A DNA stretch of 64,000 bases from Dromiciops gliroides (lineage: Eukaryota; Chordata; Mammalia; Microbiotheria; Microbiotheriidae), in assembly GCF_019393635.1 (NCBI RefSeq), contig NC_057866.1, positions 755,001 through 819,000 of the forward strand, in the 5' to 3' direction. Shown here piece by piece: positions 26,974 through 38,660 of the stretch. Below the pieces are notes generated by a model. The model saw nothing but the letters and a program-made list of their open reading frames with translations. It made no database searches and was not told the DNA's origin. The translations under genes were made by a program, and so were the position numbers. Each line of letters opens with the position of its first letter. The first letter of the stretch is position 1.

Positions 26974-29900
26974 TCACCTGCTGCCGCACAGGAACACCAG
27001 GTTCTGCACCGCCAGGACTGTAGAGGAATCGTTCTGGCCCGTGACCAAGTGCCGATCCAGAACCACGTGCACTGCGTCTGGCTGGCTGGCTGCAGGAGAG
27101 GGGCCGGGCACGGTCAGGCGGAAAGCCTGCCACCCGGCTCTGATCCTCACCCCTACCAGCAGCCTGTGGCACACCCTCTCCCCTCTCCACTAGGAAAGCT
27201 GGGGGCGGGCCAGGCAGGCTTCATGCTCCCTGGCTGGGGGTGGTCACCAGGAGCCCTGGGCCCTCTCCCATGGGACAGTGAGCTGCCTAAAGGCACGCAG
27301 GTCCGGCAGGGGGCCCAGGGATACTGCCCTCCCATGCTAGGAGGCCTGGAGACCAAACGGCAGGCAGGCAAGGAGAGGCCAGGTTTCTGGGTGCCTGCTC
27401 CTTTCTCAGCGACCTCGGTTTGCTCTTCTGTAAAGTGGGGGCAACAATAGGACAGAGTCCCTCTCCCTGGGCTCCACTGAGCTCACTGTGGCCCTTTAGG
27501 GACTTTCTGGGTTTGCGGTCTCCCTCCAGGGTGGGACTACCCCCGCCTTGCTGGAGGGGGGCCAGGGAGGGGGCCCAGAGAGCTCCTGGTGCCCTTGTGG
27601 TCGAAGCCGGGCTCCAAGATGAGCGGCAGGCAGAGTCACGGGGGCCCATGGCTGGGAGGAAGCAGGAGCTGGCCAGGCTCTGCTACGCCTTTGCCAAGAA
27701 TAAAAAGCATAGCTAATGCTTACCTGGCACTCCCGAAGCCCTTTACAAAGAGCGTGTCACTGGGTGCTCATGACAAGCCTATGCTGAGGTAGGTGCTTTC
27801 ATCACCCCACTTTAGAGGTGAGGAAACTGAGGCAGACCAATGATAAGCAGCTAGTCGGTGCCCGAGGTCTGCTCTTTGCCCTGTGGTGGCCCCTGGACCT
27901 TCCCTCCAAAGCATCCCTGGCCAGCTTTGCTCACCACACTCATGACACCAGGGCCCCTTACCGCTGAAGCTGGCCCCTGCATCCTTCACGAAGTCTTCTG
28001 TGATGATGGGCAGCCTTCCAAAGCCAGGCTGCCGGATGAGCTCATACACCGAGGGCTGGGAAGACAGGGGGGCAGGGACCCTGTGAGCAGAATCGCGTGG
28101 AGTGGGGAGTGGGCTGCACCCGCACCAGGCCCTCTCCTCTCCACCCTCCCCCAACTTGGGCTTCTGGAGTCTGGAGTAAGAGCAGCACCCAGGCCTTAAC
28201 CAAGGCTCTGAGCCAACCTGGCCCCCCGGCCAAAGTCCCCAACAAACATTGCGGATCTGGGACCTGAACGTGGCCAGGGTTAAAGTCTTAGCTCTAGGGG
28301 CAGCTAGGTGGCACAGTGGATAAAGCACTGGCCCTGGATTCAGGAGTACCTGAGTTCAAATCCAGCCTCAGACACTTGACACTTACTAGCTGTGTGACCC
28401 TGGGCAAGTCACTTAACCCCCATTGCCCCGCAAAAAAAAAAAAAAAAAAAAAAAAGTCTTAGCTCTAGTCACCTCACCATCCTTGTTGCCAATGAGGGGG
28501 AGGGTACCAGAGGGGGGGGGGGACCATCAGAGGGGCTCCTAGGCCCTGTTCCCTCAAAGCCTCTGCTCCCCAGGTCCTGCCCTCTCCCTGGATTCTGTTG
28601 GAACTTACCCCAGTCAGGCTGTAATCCTGAAACACCCATGACTTATCCTCCTTAGTGGCACAGCAGAGGGCAGCCACGCCATGCCCCACGGCGCAGATCG
28701 GCTCTGGAAAGAGAGATTCTGGCTTTGGAAATGAGGCAGCTTTAGACCAGGGAGCAAACCTTTTGGGACCAAGCCCTGGACATGGAAACTTCCCCCCCAG
28801 CGCCTCTTACTTCAGGGGTCAAAGGGCCACTGTTGAAGCCCCTGGTCTACATGCCGGGGCCACATGTCTCTGCCTCAGGCAGGACCCCTCCCCCCAGGGG
28901 AGCACCAGGTCACCTGGGAGAGGCACCAAGTGGGGGGGTGGAGCACCAGGTTGGGGGAGGCACCAAGTGGGGGGGGGAGCACCAGTTCACCTGGGGGAGG
29001 CACCAAGTAGGGGGGGAGCACCAGGTCACCTGGGGGAGGCACCAAGTGTGTGGGGGGGGGAGCACCAGGTTGGGGGAGGCACCAAGTGGGGGGGGAGCAC
29101 CAGTTCACCTGGGAGAGGCACCAAGTGTGGGGGGGGAGCACCAGGTCACGGGGTGGGGCACCAAGTTGGGGGGAGGACCAGGTCACCTGGGGGAGGCACC
29201 AAGAGGTGGGGGAGCACCAGGTCACCTGGGGGAGGCACCAAGTAGGGGGGGAGCACCAGGTCACCTGGGGGAGGCACCAAGTGGGGGGGAGCACCAGGTC
29301 ACCTGGGGGAGGCACCAAGTGTGGGGGGGAGCACCAGGTCACCTGGGGGAGGCACCAAGTTGGGGGGGAGCACCAGGTCACCTGGGGGAGGCACCAAGTG
29401 GGGGGGGGGGGCACCAGGTCACGGGGTGGGGCACAGCTCTTTGGATGAGCAGCCTTAGCTTCACCACCTGCCTCAAGTTCTTTACCCAGAGCTCTCCTTC
29501 TCCTTCCCCAGCAAGTTCAGACATGGGCCCAGCCCAGACTCCCCAGAACTAGGATGTGGTCTCTGCCCAGCACCTTTGGGGAGACCTAGCTTCCACAGCA
29601 TCAGGGGTCGCTCACCCGCTTGCCAGCCAAGCTCCTCTGGCTTGGTCCTGTAGAGAGGTGCTGGGGAGGGGTGGAGACACAAAGACGAAACCCCAACCCC
29701 CCCAGACCCTGCTAGAGCAGGAAGGCACCTCACAGGTGGCCTTGTTTGCAGACGATACTGAGGCTAGCTGGAGATGGGAAGGAATGCTCTGCTCACAGGC
29801 CTGAAGGCACAGGAAGCTCATTGCTGGAGGCAGTGAGCCCTGGCACAGTAAGGCCCATTAAGAAGTTCTGACACACGACCTCGATCAGAATCTTGGGCCC

Positions 29901-32900
29901 GTTCCCCACGGCTCCCCGTCAGTGTGCAGGGGCCCGGCAGAACAAGGCGACACTCGTCATACAGGCTGGCCCCTTGGGCCCAGCTCAAGCATACCCCAGA
30001 CCAGATGGGCCACCCCTAGTTCCTTCTTCTGGCCGTGACCCTGCGGCTCCCCTCCAGCTCCCCCACGGCTTTCCTAAAGGGAGTGCCCAGGGTTGAGCCC
30101 TCACTCCAGGTGGGCTTCGAGGGACTCTCCCCACCTGAGGCCTGCAGCTCGGCTTCTTCCAGGGCGGCCCCACAGAACCCCAGCTCTTCATCTCTCCACA
30201 GAGCCCCTGGTCCCCATTCTGGGCTTGGTGAACCAGGGCCAGTCACTTCATTTACCTCTGCTGAATCTGAGCCCAGATGCTCTGGTAAGGAAGAGACTGG
30301 GCCAAGGTCACCAGGCCAGCAGGTGCCCACAATGAGATCCTCCTACTCTGTGGCTGAGAATACTCCCCACCTCCATGGCTCCTCCCCCTAAAGCCCTTCC
30401 CCCACACCCCTCCCTTTACAGGAGAGGGCCTCCGCCTCCTTAATGCCAGCCTGGCCTCAGCACCCCCCACTTACTCTGCTCAGTGCTGAAGTGCTCCAAG
30501 ATTCGGGCCAAGTACCCACTGTTGGCAAGGTCAGTCAGTGCCCCAGGGCAGCTGGGGATGAGCAGGGCATGGTACCTGGCACCTGGAGGGGGAGAGAGGT
30601 AGATGGCACTAGGTGCAGTGACCCCACCAGGACTTCCCTCCTCTCAGCAGAGGTGGGGGACCACAGGTGTGGAATGGGGCATGCAATGTCTGATGGTTAC
30701 AGGGAAGTAATGGGCATAAAAACAGAAGACAGCAGGAAATAGTTGTTTAAATAAGTAAACAACCCCTCAGGAGAGCCCCAGAGGGCCCGTCTTCAGTCCA
30801 GTCACTCCTTCCAGGGCAACCCCCTGAGCCTTCGTTGCTGGTGATGGTTCCATGAAGCTCCTGGGACCACTATAAGGAAACCTTCCTCCACCCCGAGGGG
30901 ATGCAAGGGAACTTGGATTGTGCCCCAGTGGGGTCTGGGTTCCAGAGCTGCTGGACATGATGATAGTTGCCCTGTGCTGGGGGATGTGGGGGCGGGGGGG
31001 TCACCCCATCAGTCCCTTCCCCTAAAATGCTGTCTGGGACCCTGAAAAGGGCCAGAGCCTCAGAGCAGGGCCAAGACCCTAGGAAAGTGTGGCTCGAGGA
31101 AGGGCGTCACTCCACTGCCTAGGCCCTTCTCTCTGAAACCTAAGCTTCCCTCAAAGACCCCGCAAACCTGAGGCAGTCCCTCACCATCAATGGACTCCAG
31201 CTTGGCCGGGCTGGCGTAGGCCTTCATGCGGAAGTCCTGGATCCAGCGCATGTTGCTTTCATTCACGCCCACAAAGTCAATGGCCTTCCCCTAACAGAGT
31301 GGAGATGTGTGTTGGGCACGGACACAAGTAACGAGTCACCCGTCTGTTCCGGTCCACAGCAGACGGGAGCCCGTGTGTGCCCTCCAGAGTCAGGGCTCCC
31401 TTCCCCCTGCTCGGTAGTTGTCAGGCCCCTTCTCAGAAGCCCTCCCTTGGTCCCAGCAGATTGGATCCTGAGGCAGGGACCCTGACACCAGCGGCCACCC
31501 CTGGAATGCTGGCCAGCCCTAGGTCCAGCTAGAGTGCTCTCCTCTTCCCGGAGTCCCTCCGTTCTGCTCCCCAGGCAGCACCTTATGCATGCTGGCCAGC
31601 CACACAAGATGCCAGCTGCCAGCGGCCTCCGGTCCAAGGGACCCCAGGCCTTTCTTCTGGGTGAGCTGCCAGAGCACAGGGCTGTTTCAATTACTGTCTG
31701 TATGACCCCCAGTCAGTGCCTAGCCCAAGGCCTAGCCCAGAACAGGCCCTCAGTCAATGGCAGCCAACCCTGGAGGAGTGAAACTGGTCCCCTTGCTCTG
31801 GCAGAGGACCTCCTAGACTGTGTGTGCCCCCAGCCATGAAGACCAGGGGTGCCCATGCCCCCTTTGCCAAATGCAACCTGGGAGATCTCCAAGGTGATTT
31901 TCCCACCTAGAAACACACTTCCATGCATACCCGCCAGCCACTGACACACCCATCTCCACACATGCGCGCACATGTGTGCACACGCGCACGCACACATACA
32001 CACACACACATACCCCTTGGCCAACAGAACCGGTCCATATACCAGTCCACAGACCAAGGGGCTACTTGGACAAATTCCACATTGCAATGAGGCCTGTTCC
32101 CAAATCCTGCCAATTTGAACAGTATGTGGAAGTGCTAACCATGGGCTAGTCCCTGATGCCACAAGGACAGAGTCTTCTTGGGCTCCACCTGGAGGAAGTC
32201 TGTGTGTCCAGAAAACCCAGGGCCTGGCCTCACCCCAGGGCACAAGGCTGGTGCTTCCCCTCAGGCTGCATGGTCTACCCACAGACACCCCGCCCTGCCT
32301 CCGGAGCCACTGCTACTCACCCCTGGAGTAGCCACTTGGAGATTGAAGGCGGCACTACCCATGGTGAAGCAGTGAAGAAACGAGTGGGCTGACACACCTG
32401 TGAGACATAAGGGCAGGTCAGGAATCCTTGGGCACATGCCTGCCTTCAAGGCTGAGCCAGGCAGGAGGACCTACTGGGGGTGGGGGGTGGGGCAGGCAGG
32501 AGCATCCAAGGCATCTCTGGAGCCCAGGCTGGCCAAGTGGGAGACACCCTTTCCCCAGGCTTTCAGAGGGGTCTTCCTCAAAGCCTGAGAATTGTGGATG
32601 CTCTGTGGACACACCTCATAGTTTTCCCTAGAAAATGGAAAAATCAAACAGGAGAAAAGGAGGGGAAAAGTTCATGACCCAACAAGGGACATTGTTGCAG
32701 AAGGTGATGTGATTTTGATTACTTCAAGTTAAAAGGTTTTGCACAAATAAAATCAATGCAACAATTAGAAGAGAAACAGGCAAATGGAGGAAAATCTTTG
32801 CAGCAGGTTTCTTTCATAAAGGTCTCATTTCTAAGATATATAGGGCAATGATTCAAATTTTTAAGAATAAGAGCCAGTCTCCAAATGCCAAATGGTTAAA

Positions 32901-35900
32901 AGGACCAGCAGTTTTCAAAGGAAGAACTCCAACTGTAGCCACATTTTAAAAAGGGGCTCACATCCCTAATAATTGGAAAAAGGCAAATGAAAGCGACTCT
33001 AAAGTTCCAACTGACACCCACACATCAGAGTGGCAAAACTGACAAAAAAGGGAAGACAACAAATGCTAGAGGGGCTGTGGAAAAAACATGCACACTGATG
33101 CATTGTTGGTAGAGCTGTGAAGTGGCTTGGTCATTGTGGAAAACTATTTGGAACCATGACCCCAAAGCTATTAAACTGCCCTTCCTCTTTTACCCAGCGA
33201 TACTGCTAAGAATAGCTGGTAATACTAGGTCTGCTGTTAAATAATAAAACAGAGCATCAATGTAAACAAGTGATTTATTTAGCAGCGCACGGGTGGCAAG
33301 AACCAGAACTTCAGTTTTTGCCCAGTTCATCCACAGTTTGGAAGGAAAGGATGAAGACAAGGGGTTTCTTTTTGGAGGAGGAGAGCTGGAAACAATGAGG
33401 TGAGGGAGAGGATTGGCTGGAGGAGATTAGGAGGCACTGAGAAGAGCAGGAAAAGGGATAGTTTTGTGACTGTCTGTAAGTCAGGGGACTGGGGGTGGAC
33501 AGGTGGGAGTCATCTTGTGACTTCTCCAAACTCAAGTGACTTTGAGACTTTTCACAAAATGGTGGATAAAGGCAAAATGGAGTCACTAATACTACTTCAA
33601 CATTCACTATACCCCAAAGAGATCAGAGAAAGGGGGAAAGAACCTCCAGGTACACAAACATTTACAGAAACAAACATGGTGACAAACAAATGGAAACTGA
33701 GAGGATACCCATGAATTGGGCTGGACAAGTTCTGGGCAGCTAGGGGGCACCATAGTGCACAGAGCACTGGAAGACTTCAGACATTTACTACCTCTGTGAC
33801 CCGTGGCAAGTCACTTCACTCTGTTTGCTTCAGTTTCTCCATAAGTAAAATGAGCTGGAGAATGACATGGCAAACCACTCCAGTATCCTTGGCAAGAAAA
33901 CCCCAAAATGGAGCCATGAAAAGCTGGACATGACTGGAAAACGACTAAACTGGATGAGTTCTGGTATATGAACGCGATGGAATATTATGGGGCTGTAAGA
34001 AATCATGAAGAGAGGGGGCGGCTAGATAGCACAGCGGATAAAGCACCAGCCCTGGATTCAGGAGTACCTGAGTTCAAATCTGGCCTCGGACACTTGACAC
34101 TAGCTGTGTGACCCTGGGCAAGTCACTTAACCCCCATTGCCCCACAACCCCCCCCCCAAAAAAAAAAAGAAATCATGAAGAGGAGGGGCAGCTAGGTGGC
34201 GCAGTGGATAGAGCACTGGCCCTGGAATCAGGAGGACCTGAGTTCAAATCCAGCCTCAAACACTTAACACTTACTAGCTGTGTGACCCTGGGCAAGTCAC
34301 TTAACCCTCACTGCCTCACCAAAAAAAAAAAAAGAAAAGAAAAAAGAAAAGAAAAGAAAAAAGAAATCATGAAGAGGATGGGAAGACTTATATGAACTGA
34401 TGCAGAGGGAAGGGAGCAGAACCAGGAGGATAATTTACACCATAAGAGCAATCCTGTAGAGACAAGAGTGAAAGTCTTCAGAATCGATGCCTGACCATGA
34501 GCCCACAGGACCAAAGAAGGAGCAGGCTCCCCATCTCCCACCAGAGAGAGGTGATGGAATCAGAGCTGACCAAGGCATCAACTGGTTTTTTATAACTAAG
34601 CATACTCATTACAGGGATTTTTTTTCAACAAGAGAAAGAGATTTTGTGGTTGTTGTTAGCTGAAAAACCCAATACGGTCGAATGCCAGAAAGTCTCTTCA
34701 CGGCTCCAACTGCCCTGGCAGATGGCTGTGCCCCACTCACGAGCTTGAGCACTCCTACTGTCCAGTCCCACTGGTTCATCAAAAGCTCTAAACTAAACCT
34801 CTACCTCTGTTTGGCTGGCAGAGAAGCACCAGCTTCACAAGGACAAAGGGGCTGAGGGAGAGGCCAGGACTAGTTGACAGAATGCAGGAGGATTAATGTA
34901 TCACCTCCAATGAACCTGGAGCCAAGATTAGGGCTCAAAGACCAGGATGGACCGTTTGTTTCCACAGTGGCCCATATTCCAGTCCTCTGCCTGCAGCTGC
35001 CGCCCCACAAGTCCGACCCTGAGCTCCTTTCTTCCCCCAAAGCCTGTCCCTTTCCGAACGTCCCAATGACTTGGGAGGTTCCCAGCCTCCTCCGGGTCCC
35101 CAAGCTCCCCACTCAGAGTTGTCCTCCGCTCTTCACTCTCTCTCTGAGATTTGCCAAATATCCCTCTACAAACTCCCAGGGAGCCGCGCCTCACAGCCTT
35201 GAGGCTCCCTCCTTCCTCCAGGATCCAATGAAAACTTCCATTTCTAACGGAAACTCTGCCCAACCTGGCCCTTTCCCCCTCTGCAACCTTCCTGGTCTCC
35301 CTGAACTCCACGGCCTGCCTCCACGGCTCACTCACCAGTCAGTGCTCAAAGAAAACGATTCAGCCTCCATCTCGGCACCTCCCACGAGCTCTTGGGGGGG
35401 ATGCTCTCACTCCTTCCCTCCACAAGCCTCGGCTGAACCCCACATTGCTAGGGAGCCCTTCCCTGCCTCCACACGCACTCCCTCTTTCTGAAGGGAATTC
35501 TTCCTATTTGTAGATGACTGATGTTTTACTTCCTTGCATGTTTGTCTCTGCCACTAGACAGTGATCTCCTTGAGGGCAGGACCCCTGTTTTTGCTTTTCT
35601 TTCCATCCCTATTGCCAATACAGGACCTGCTCGATAGTAATTATACAGTAAAAACAGTCATAACGGCTTGTTGAGCAATCCACTGATTGTTCAAAGTCAT
35701 TCAAAGAGACCGATGCACACCCAGGATAAATAGGAAAGGAGGGTCCCGTCCTTCAAGGAGGTTCTCCAGGGGCAGGGTGAGCTGAGGGAAACAAAGAGGG
35801 TCTCTGGTTTTTGTGGTGGCAAAGAACTGAAAGCCAAGGTGCTGCCCATCTACTGGGGAAAGGCCCGTTGCTGTCTGGTCTAGGTGGGAGATGGGATCCC

Positions 35901-38464
35901 ACACTGTCATGGGCAATGATGCAGGGGACGCTTTCAGAGAACCCTGAGAAGACTTGCCTGAGCTGATACAGAGTGAGGGGAGAACACCAGAGCAAGCCGT
36001 GGACCCAGTCACAGCAACATTGTAGCCACAGGCTTATTGACAACGATCAACACAACTTCAAAGGGCTGGGAATGAAACATATTATCTGCCTCCCAGGCTC
36101 AGGAGCTGATGGGCTCAGAGGGCAGAGGGAAGCCTGTCTCTCTCTCCCTTTGGGGAGGAGTGGGGGTGGGACACAATCATATCTTTTGGAAATGCGTTTC
36201 TTCTTAGTCTTCTCATTAAGCGGGAGATGGGCTGACTAAAGGAAGAGCATTTGGACCTGAAAATTAAATTGGAATAGAAAAATTAAAAATGGAAGACACA
36301 GTGGAGGAAAAGAAGGCTCCCCCTGCTCTGTAGTGACCGACCAGGGGACTCAGCCTAAAGGGAGAGTGACCTTTGAATTGGAAAAGAAAGAACAAACATG
36401 AGTAATAGGAACTTGATACCCAAGATAAGTAAGAGATAGGAGGGGGTGGGGACAAGGACTAGAGGTCATGTCCCCAGCCCAGGTGAACTTCATCCCCTGC
36501 ACAGAAAGGCCTGGCAGAGGGGCCAGCTGTGCCATATACGCTGGGAGGAAGCTCAGAGATGGGGGAGGGGGGGGGAAGGACAACACAGGAGAAGGGCCAA
36601 GAGAACCAGGAGAGTGGGAAAAGGACAGTCAGGATTGAGGACAGGCCTCAATTCCCGAGGATCCTCAGCCCAGTGCTTAAAGGCATAGGGAAAGTGCATC
36701 TAGAGAAGGGATGGGGCGCTCGGGAAGCCTGCTGCAGCCCCATGCCTCTGGAGGTGAGGGAGTGATGGAGCAAGAAGAGCTTCCTGGATGTCACATCCAC
36801 ATGACCTAGCATTCTCAGGTTCAGACACAGTCCAGAAGGGCAAGGGCTATTGTGACCGGCCTGCTTTATAGATAAGGAAACCAGGGCTGGGAGAGCAAGG
36901 AGTCTGCCCAGGGTCACCCAGCACATCCCTGCTAGGGATGGGGCCTGGCAGCCCAACCTCCCAAAGCCCCAGGGAAGGGTTTAGTTTGTTTGTTTGTTTT
37001 ATTTTTTTTTGGTGAGGCAATTGGGGTTAAGTGACTTGCCCAGGGTCACACAGCTAGTAAATGTTAAGTGTCTGAGGCCAGATTTGAATTCAGGTACTCC
37101 TGACTCCAGGGCCGGTGCTCTATCCACTGCACCACCCAGCTGCCCCTAGGAAGGGCTTCGGCACCTCAGATTACCAGGTGTGGCCTGGGCTGAGCTCCTG
37201 GGCCACTGATGCGCTGGAGTGTCCAGGGAGATGCCAACACTGTCAAGGCCTTGGAGAGCCTGCCGTACTTCAATGGCTTAAAGGCCGGCTGAGGAGAACC
37301 AGGGCCTGTTTCATTTAGATCTTTTGTTTGTTTGTTCTTCCAAAGGGAGCCTGAAGTCAGGAAATCTTGGGTTCGAGTTTGAGCCTCAGATACTTCCTAG
37401 CAAATCACTTCAACTCAGCCTGCCTCACTTCCCTTATCTGTAAAATGGAAATAATAAGGGTCCCTCCCTCCCAGGCTGACATGAAGATCAAATGAGATGT
37501 CGGTAAGTTGATCAGCACAGCACAGGCAGGCAGCAGGCACTTAACAATTGTTTGTTCTCTCCTCTCCTCTCCCTCACCATTCAGCACAGGGCTGATCAAT
37601 GGACGCCTGGAGAATCCTCCCAGGGCTCTCCACTTTCTGCTGGTCCTAGATCGTCCAGAGACCAAGGAGGCTTGCCTTTCATGATCCATGAGAGGCTGGT
37701 GGGTGATCACTGGTGTGGGATGTTTTCAAAGGGCGTCCAGGTCAGAGAGAAAGGGGAAGAAAAGTGGCAAAGATCAGAGGGATGCAACTGGACAAGCCTC
37801 TGGGGTGGACTCTGCATGAGGAACATAGGACAGGCTGACCCTCAGGGCCATGAACAGAATAGCTCTGGGTAAGGATCGGAAGGCCAGGATGGACGAGGTG
37901 GCCAAAAAGCTGAGTCTGGGGGCAACGAGGAGGTACCAGGGGAGGAGGGGAGCTGAGCTTCGGGCGAGGGCTAAGGCGTGCATGTGTGCAGGTACTGCAG
38001 TCCCCTCGAGTCCCAAAGACCCCAGTTCTCTCTCAGAACAGTCCTGTAGCAGACAGGCCCAGGATAGCACCCCCATCTGAAGGAAGAGTTCACTGAGGCT
38101 CATTCAAGGGAAAGACCTGGTGGGCACAATGAGCGGCCCACCCCTGGGGCCCAGACCCCACCAGACTAGAAGGTACAAGTGGGGCTGGGGCTGGGGAGGA
38201 TGGAGATGGGGGGGGGGCTGGGGAATGGGGAGGGAAAGGATGGGGGTGGGGAAAGATGGGGGAGGGGAAGATAGGGGAAGGGAAGTATAGGGGAGGGGAT
38301 CCGGAGCTCCGGGCCGGGGGGGGGGCATCCCCAGGGGGCGCTTGGGGAGCCTGCGGACGCAAAGGCAGCCCCCGAAGCCCGGCCCCGGGCGGTGACTCAC
38401 CGCGGGCGGCGGCGCTGGCCACGATGAGGCAGGCGGGCCGGCTGGGGAGCCGCTCGGACGCCAT
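26974..38464 (-). CDS. GATD1: GATD1, class I glutamine amidotransferase-like protein (seven coding exons)
   Basis: Coding exons on -: 38464-38401, 32397-32321, 31290-31185, 30582-30475, 28703-28609, 28055-27962, 27089-26974. All introns are GT-AG and the frame holds throughout. The product is 219 residues against 220 in human; it starts [17 protein letters not shown] and ends [11 protein letters not shown]. Conserved blocks include [60 protein letters not shown] and [16 protein letters not shown]. The fold is of the DJ-1/PfpI type. At the nucleophile elbow, where active members have A-I-C-H-G, this protein has A-V-G-H-G (G125), so classical cysteine catalysis is not expected; human GATD1 reads the same. 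Its biochemical role is not established. The last codon overlaps a good donor (CAG then GTGAGC), so a further exon is possible. Confidence 0.95.
27700..27860 (+). repeat. MIR-type SINE in GATD1 intron 6
   Basis: CCCGAAGCCCTTTACAAAG, CATCACCCCACTTTAGAGG and GAGGAAACTGAGGCAGACC follow MIR order. Confidence 0.8.
28297..28452 (+). repeat. CORE-SINE in GATD1 intron 5
   Basis: Intact head, body and A-tail. The perfect 15-bp target duplication AAAGTCTTAGCTCTA lies at 28282-28296 and 28453-28467, suggesting a fairly recent insertion. It is antisense to GATD1. Confidence 0.97.
28898..29432 (+). repeat. G-rich minisatellite in GATD1 intron 4
   Basis: About 13.6 units of 34-44 bp. A typical unit runs AGCACCAGGTCACCTGGGGG, then AGGCACCAAGT, then a G run of 5 to 12. 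Most units hold the odd palindrome CCAGGTCACCTGG. Units 1-3 and 4-6 share the same order of variants (full, short, GTTC form), so a three-unit block was duplicated; units 7 and 14 share a different variant. It begins about 195 bases from the acceptor side of exon 5 (28703). Confidence 0.95.
31940..32015. repeat. CA-rich microsatellite in GATD1 intron 2
   Basis: CACATGCGCGCACATGTGTG passes into a CA run. It is an alternating purine-pyrimidine tract lying between exons 2 and 3. Confidence 0.9.
33237..33590 (+). mobile_element. Unclassified insert in L1, possibly LTR-like
   Basis: The L1 text breaks at ACTAGGTCTGC and resumes about 350 bases later near CCCCAAAGAGATC. The intervening sequence starts TGTTAAATAATAAAAC, has a GATTTATTTAGC word and no coding content. 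The TG start and size suggest a short LTR fossil, but no target duplication or second copy is seen. Confidence 0.3.
33733..33960 (+). repeat. Older CORE-SINE with extended 3' part
   Basis: GGCAGCTAGGGGGCACC, TGACCCGTGGCAAGTCAC, AAAATGAGCTGGAGAATGAC, CAAACCACTCCAGTATCC and TGGACATGACTGGAAAACG. It is inserted in L1. Confidence 0.9.
34013..34166 (+). repeat. CORE-SINE, first of two at one target site
   Basis: Full body with C-run and A-tail. It is flanked by AAGAAATCATGAAGAG at 33997-34012 and 34167-34182. Confidence 0.96.
34183..34360 (+). repeat. CORE-SINE, second of two at one target site
   Basis: Full body with a long AAAAG-type tail. It is flanked by AAGAAATCATGAAGAG at 34167-34182 and 34361-34376, so it shares the middle copy with the preceding SINE. 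Confidence 0.96.
34950..35680 (+). repeat. LINE2-like sequence in GATD1 intron 1
   Basis: The last part (GACAGTGATCTCCTTGAGGG, CAGGACCCCTGTTTTTGC, AATACAGGACCTGCTCGATAG) is typical L2 3' text. The upstream part is C-rich and only plausibly L2. Confidence 0.5.
36790..36935 (+). repeat. MIR-type SINE
   Basis: CTTTATAGATAAGGAAACC and GTCTGCCCAGGGTCACCCAG are retained. GATD1 intron 1. Confidence 0.65.
36984..37146 (-). repeat. CORE-SINE, reverse orientation
   Basis: T-rich reversed tail, GGGTTAAGTGACTTGCCC, CACCCAGCTGCCCC. The flanks share AGGGAAGGG-like text at both ends. GATD1 intron 1, same strand as the gene. Confidence 0.95.
37330..37560 (+). repeat. Old CORE-SINE
   Basis: CTTGGGTTCGAGTTTGAGCC, CCTTATCTGTAAAATGG, CATGAAGATCAAATGAG and GGCACTTAACAATTG show the extended SINE type. 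GATD1 intron 1. Confidence 0.8.
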
Positions 38465-38660
38465 GGCTGGGGCCTGAGGCTCCGCCCCGCCCGCCCCTCC
38501 CACGGTACTCCGCCCCGCCCTCGCCGGCGGGGCGCATGCGCCACTCCTGGAGCGTCGGGGTCACATGGACCCCTTCAGCCCCGCCCCCCGCGCGGGGAGT
38601 CTCGGAGGCGGGGTTCGGAGCACCTTTCTCCCCGCCACACCCAATCTGCCCCACGTCCCA
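38100..38660 (-). promoter_or_regulatory. GATD1: CpG-island promoter of GATD1 with NRF1 site
   Basis: CpG-dense sequence surrounds the first exon. A perfect NRF1 palindrome GCGCATGCGC lies at 38532-38541, 68 bases before the start codon, flanked by CCGCCCC boxes. There is no TATA box. High GC continues to 39,300 but no divergent gene is recognisable there. Confidence 0.75.

Larger units (their letters stand above)
32650..34600 (+). repeat. L1 3' half in GATD1 intron 1, with several insertions
   Basis: 32680-33200 is the end of ORF2: translated, it follows the L1 order around NNWKKA, HTSEWQN and C-RGCGK, with many stops. 33590-33730 continues with CCCAAAGAGATCAGAGAAAG, and 33961-34600 is the 3' UTR (GGAATATTATGGGGCTGTAAG). 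It is interrupted by an unclassified insert (33237-33590), an old SINE (33733-33960) and two young SINEs (34013-34360). Confidence 0.85.

Noticed and set aside
28898-29432. Repeat-spacer pattern reminiscent of a CRISPR array
   Set aside because: Units are contiguous and similar along their full length with G runs, not constant repeats with unique spacers, and the genome is vertebrate.
28782-29552. A 256-residue open frame across the GATD1 minisatellite
   Set aside because: It is the translation of a tandem repeat whose unit length varies between units, and it lies in an intron of a well-supported gene on the other strand.
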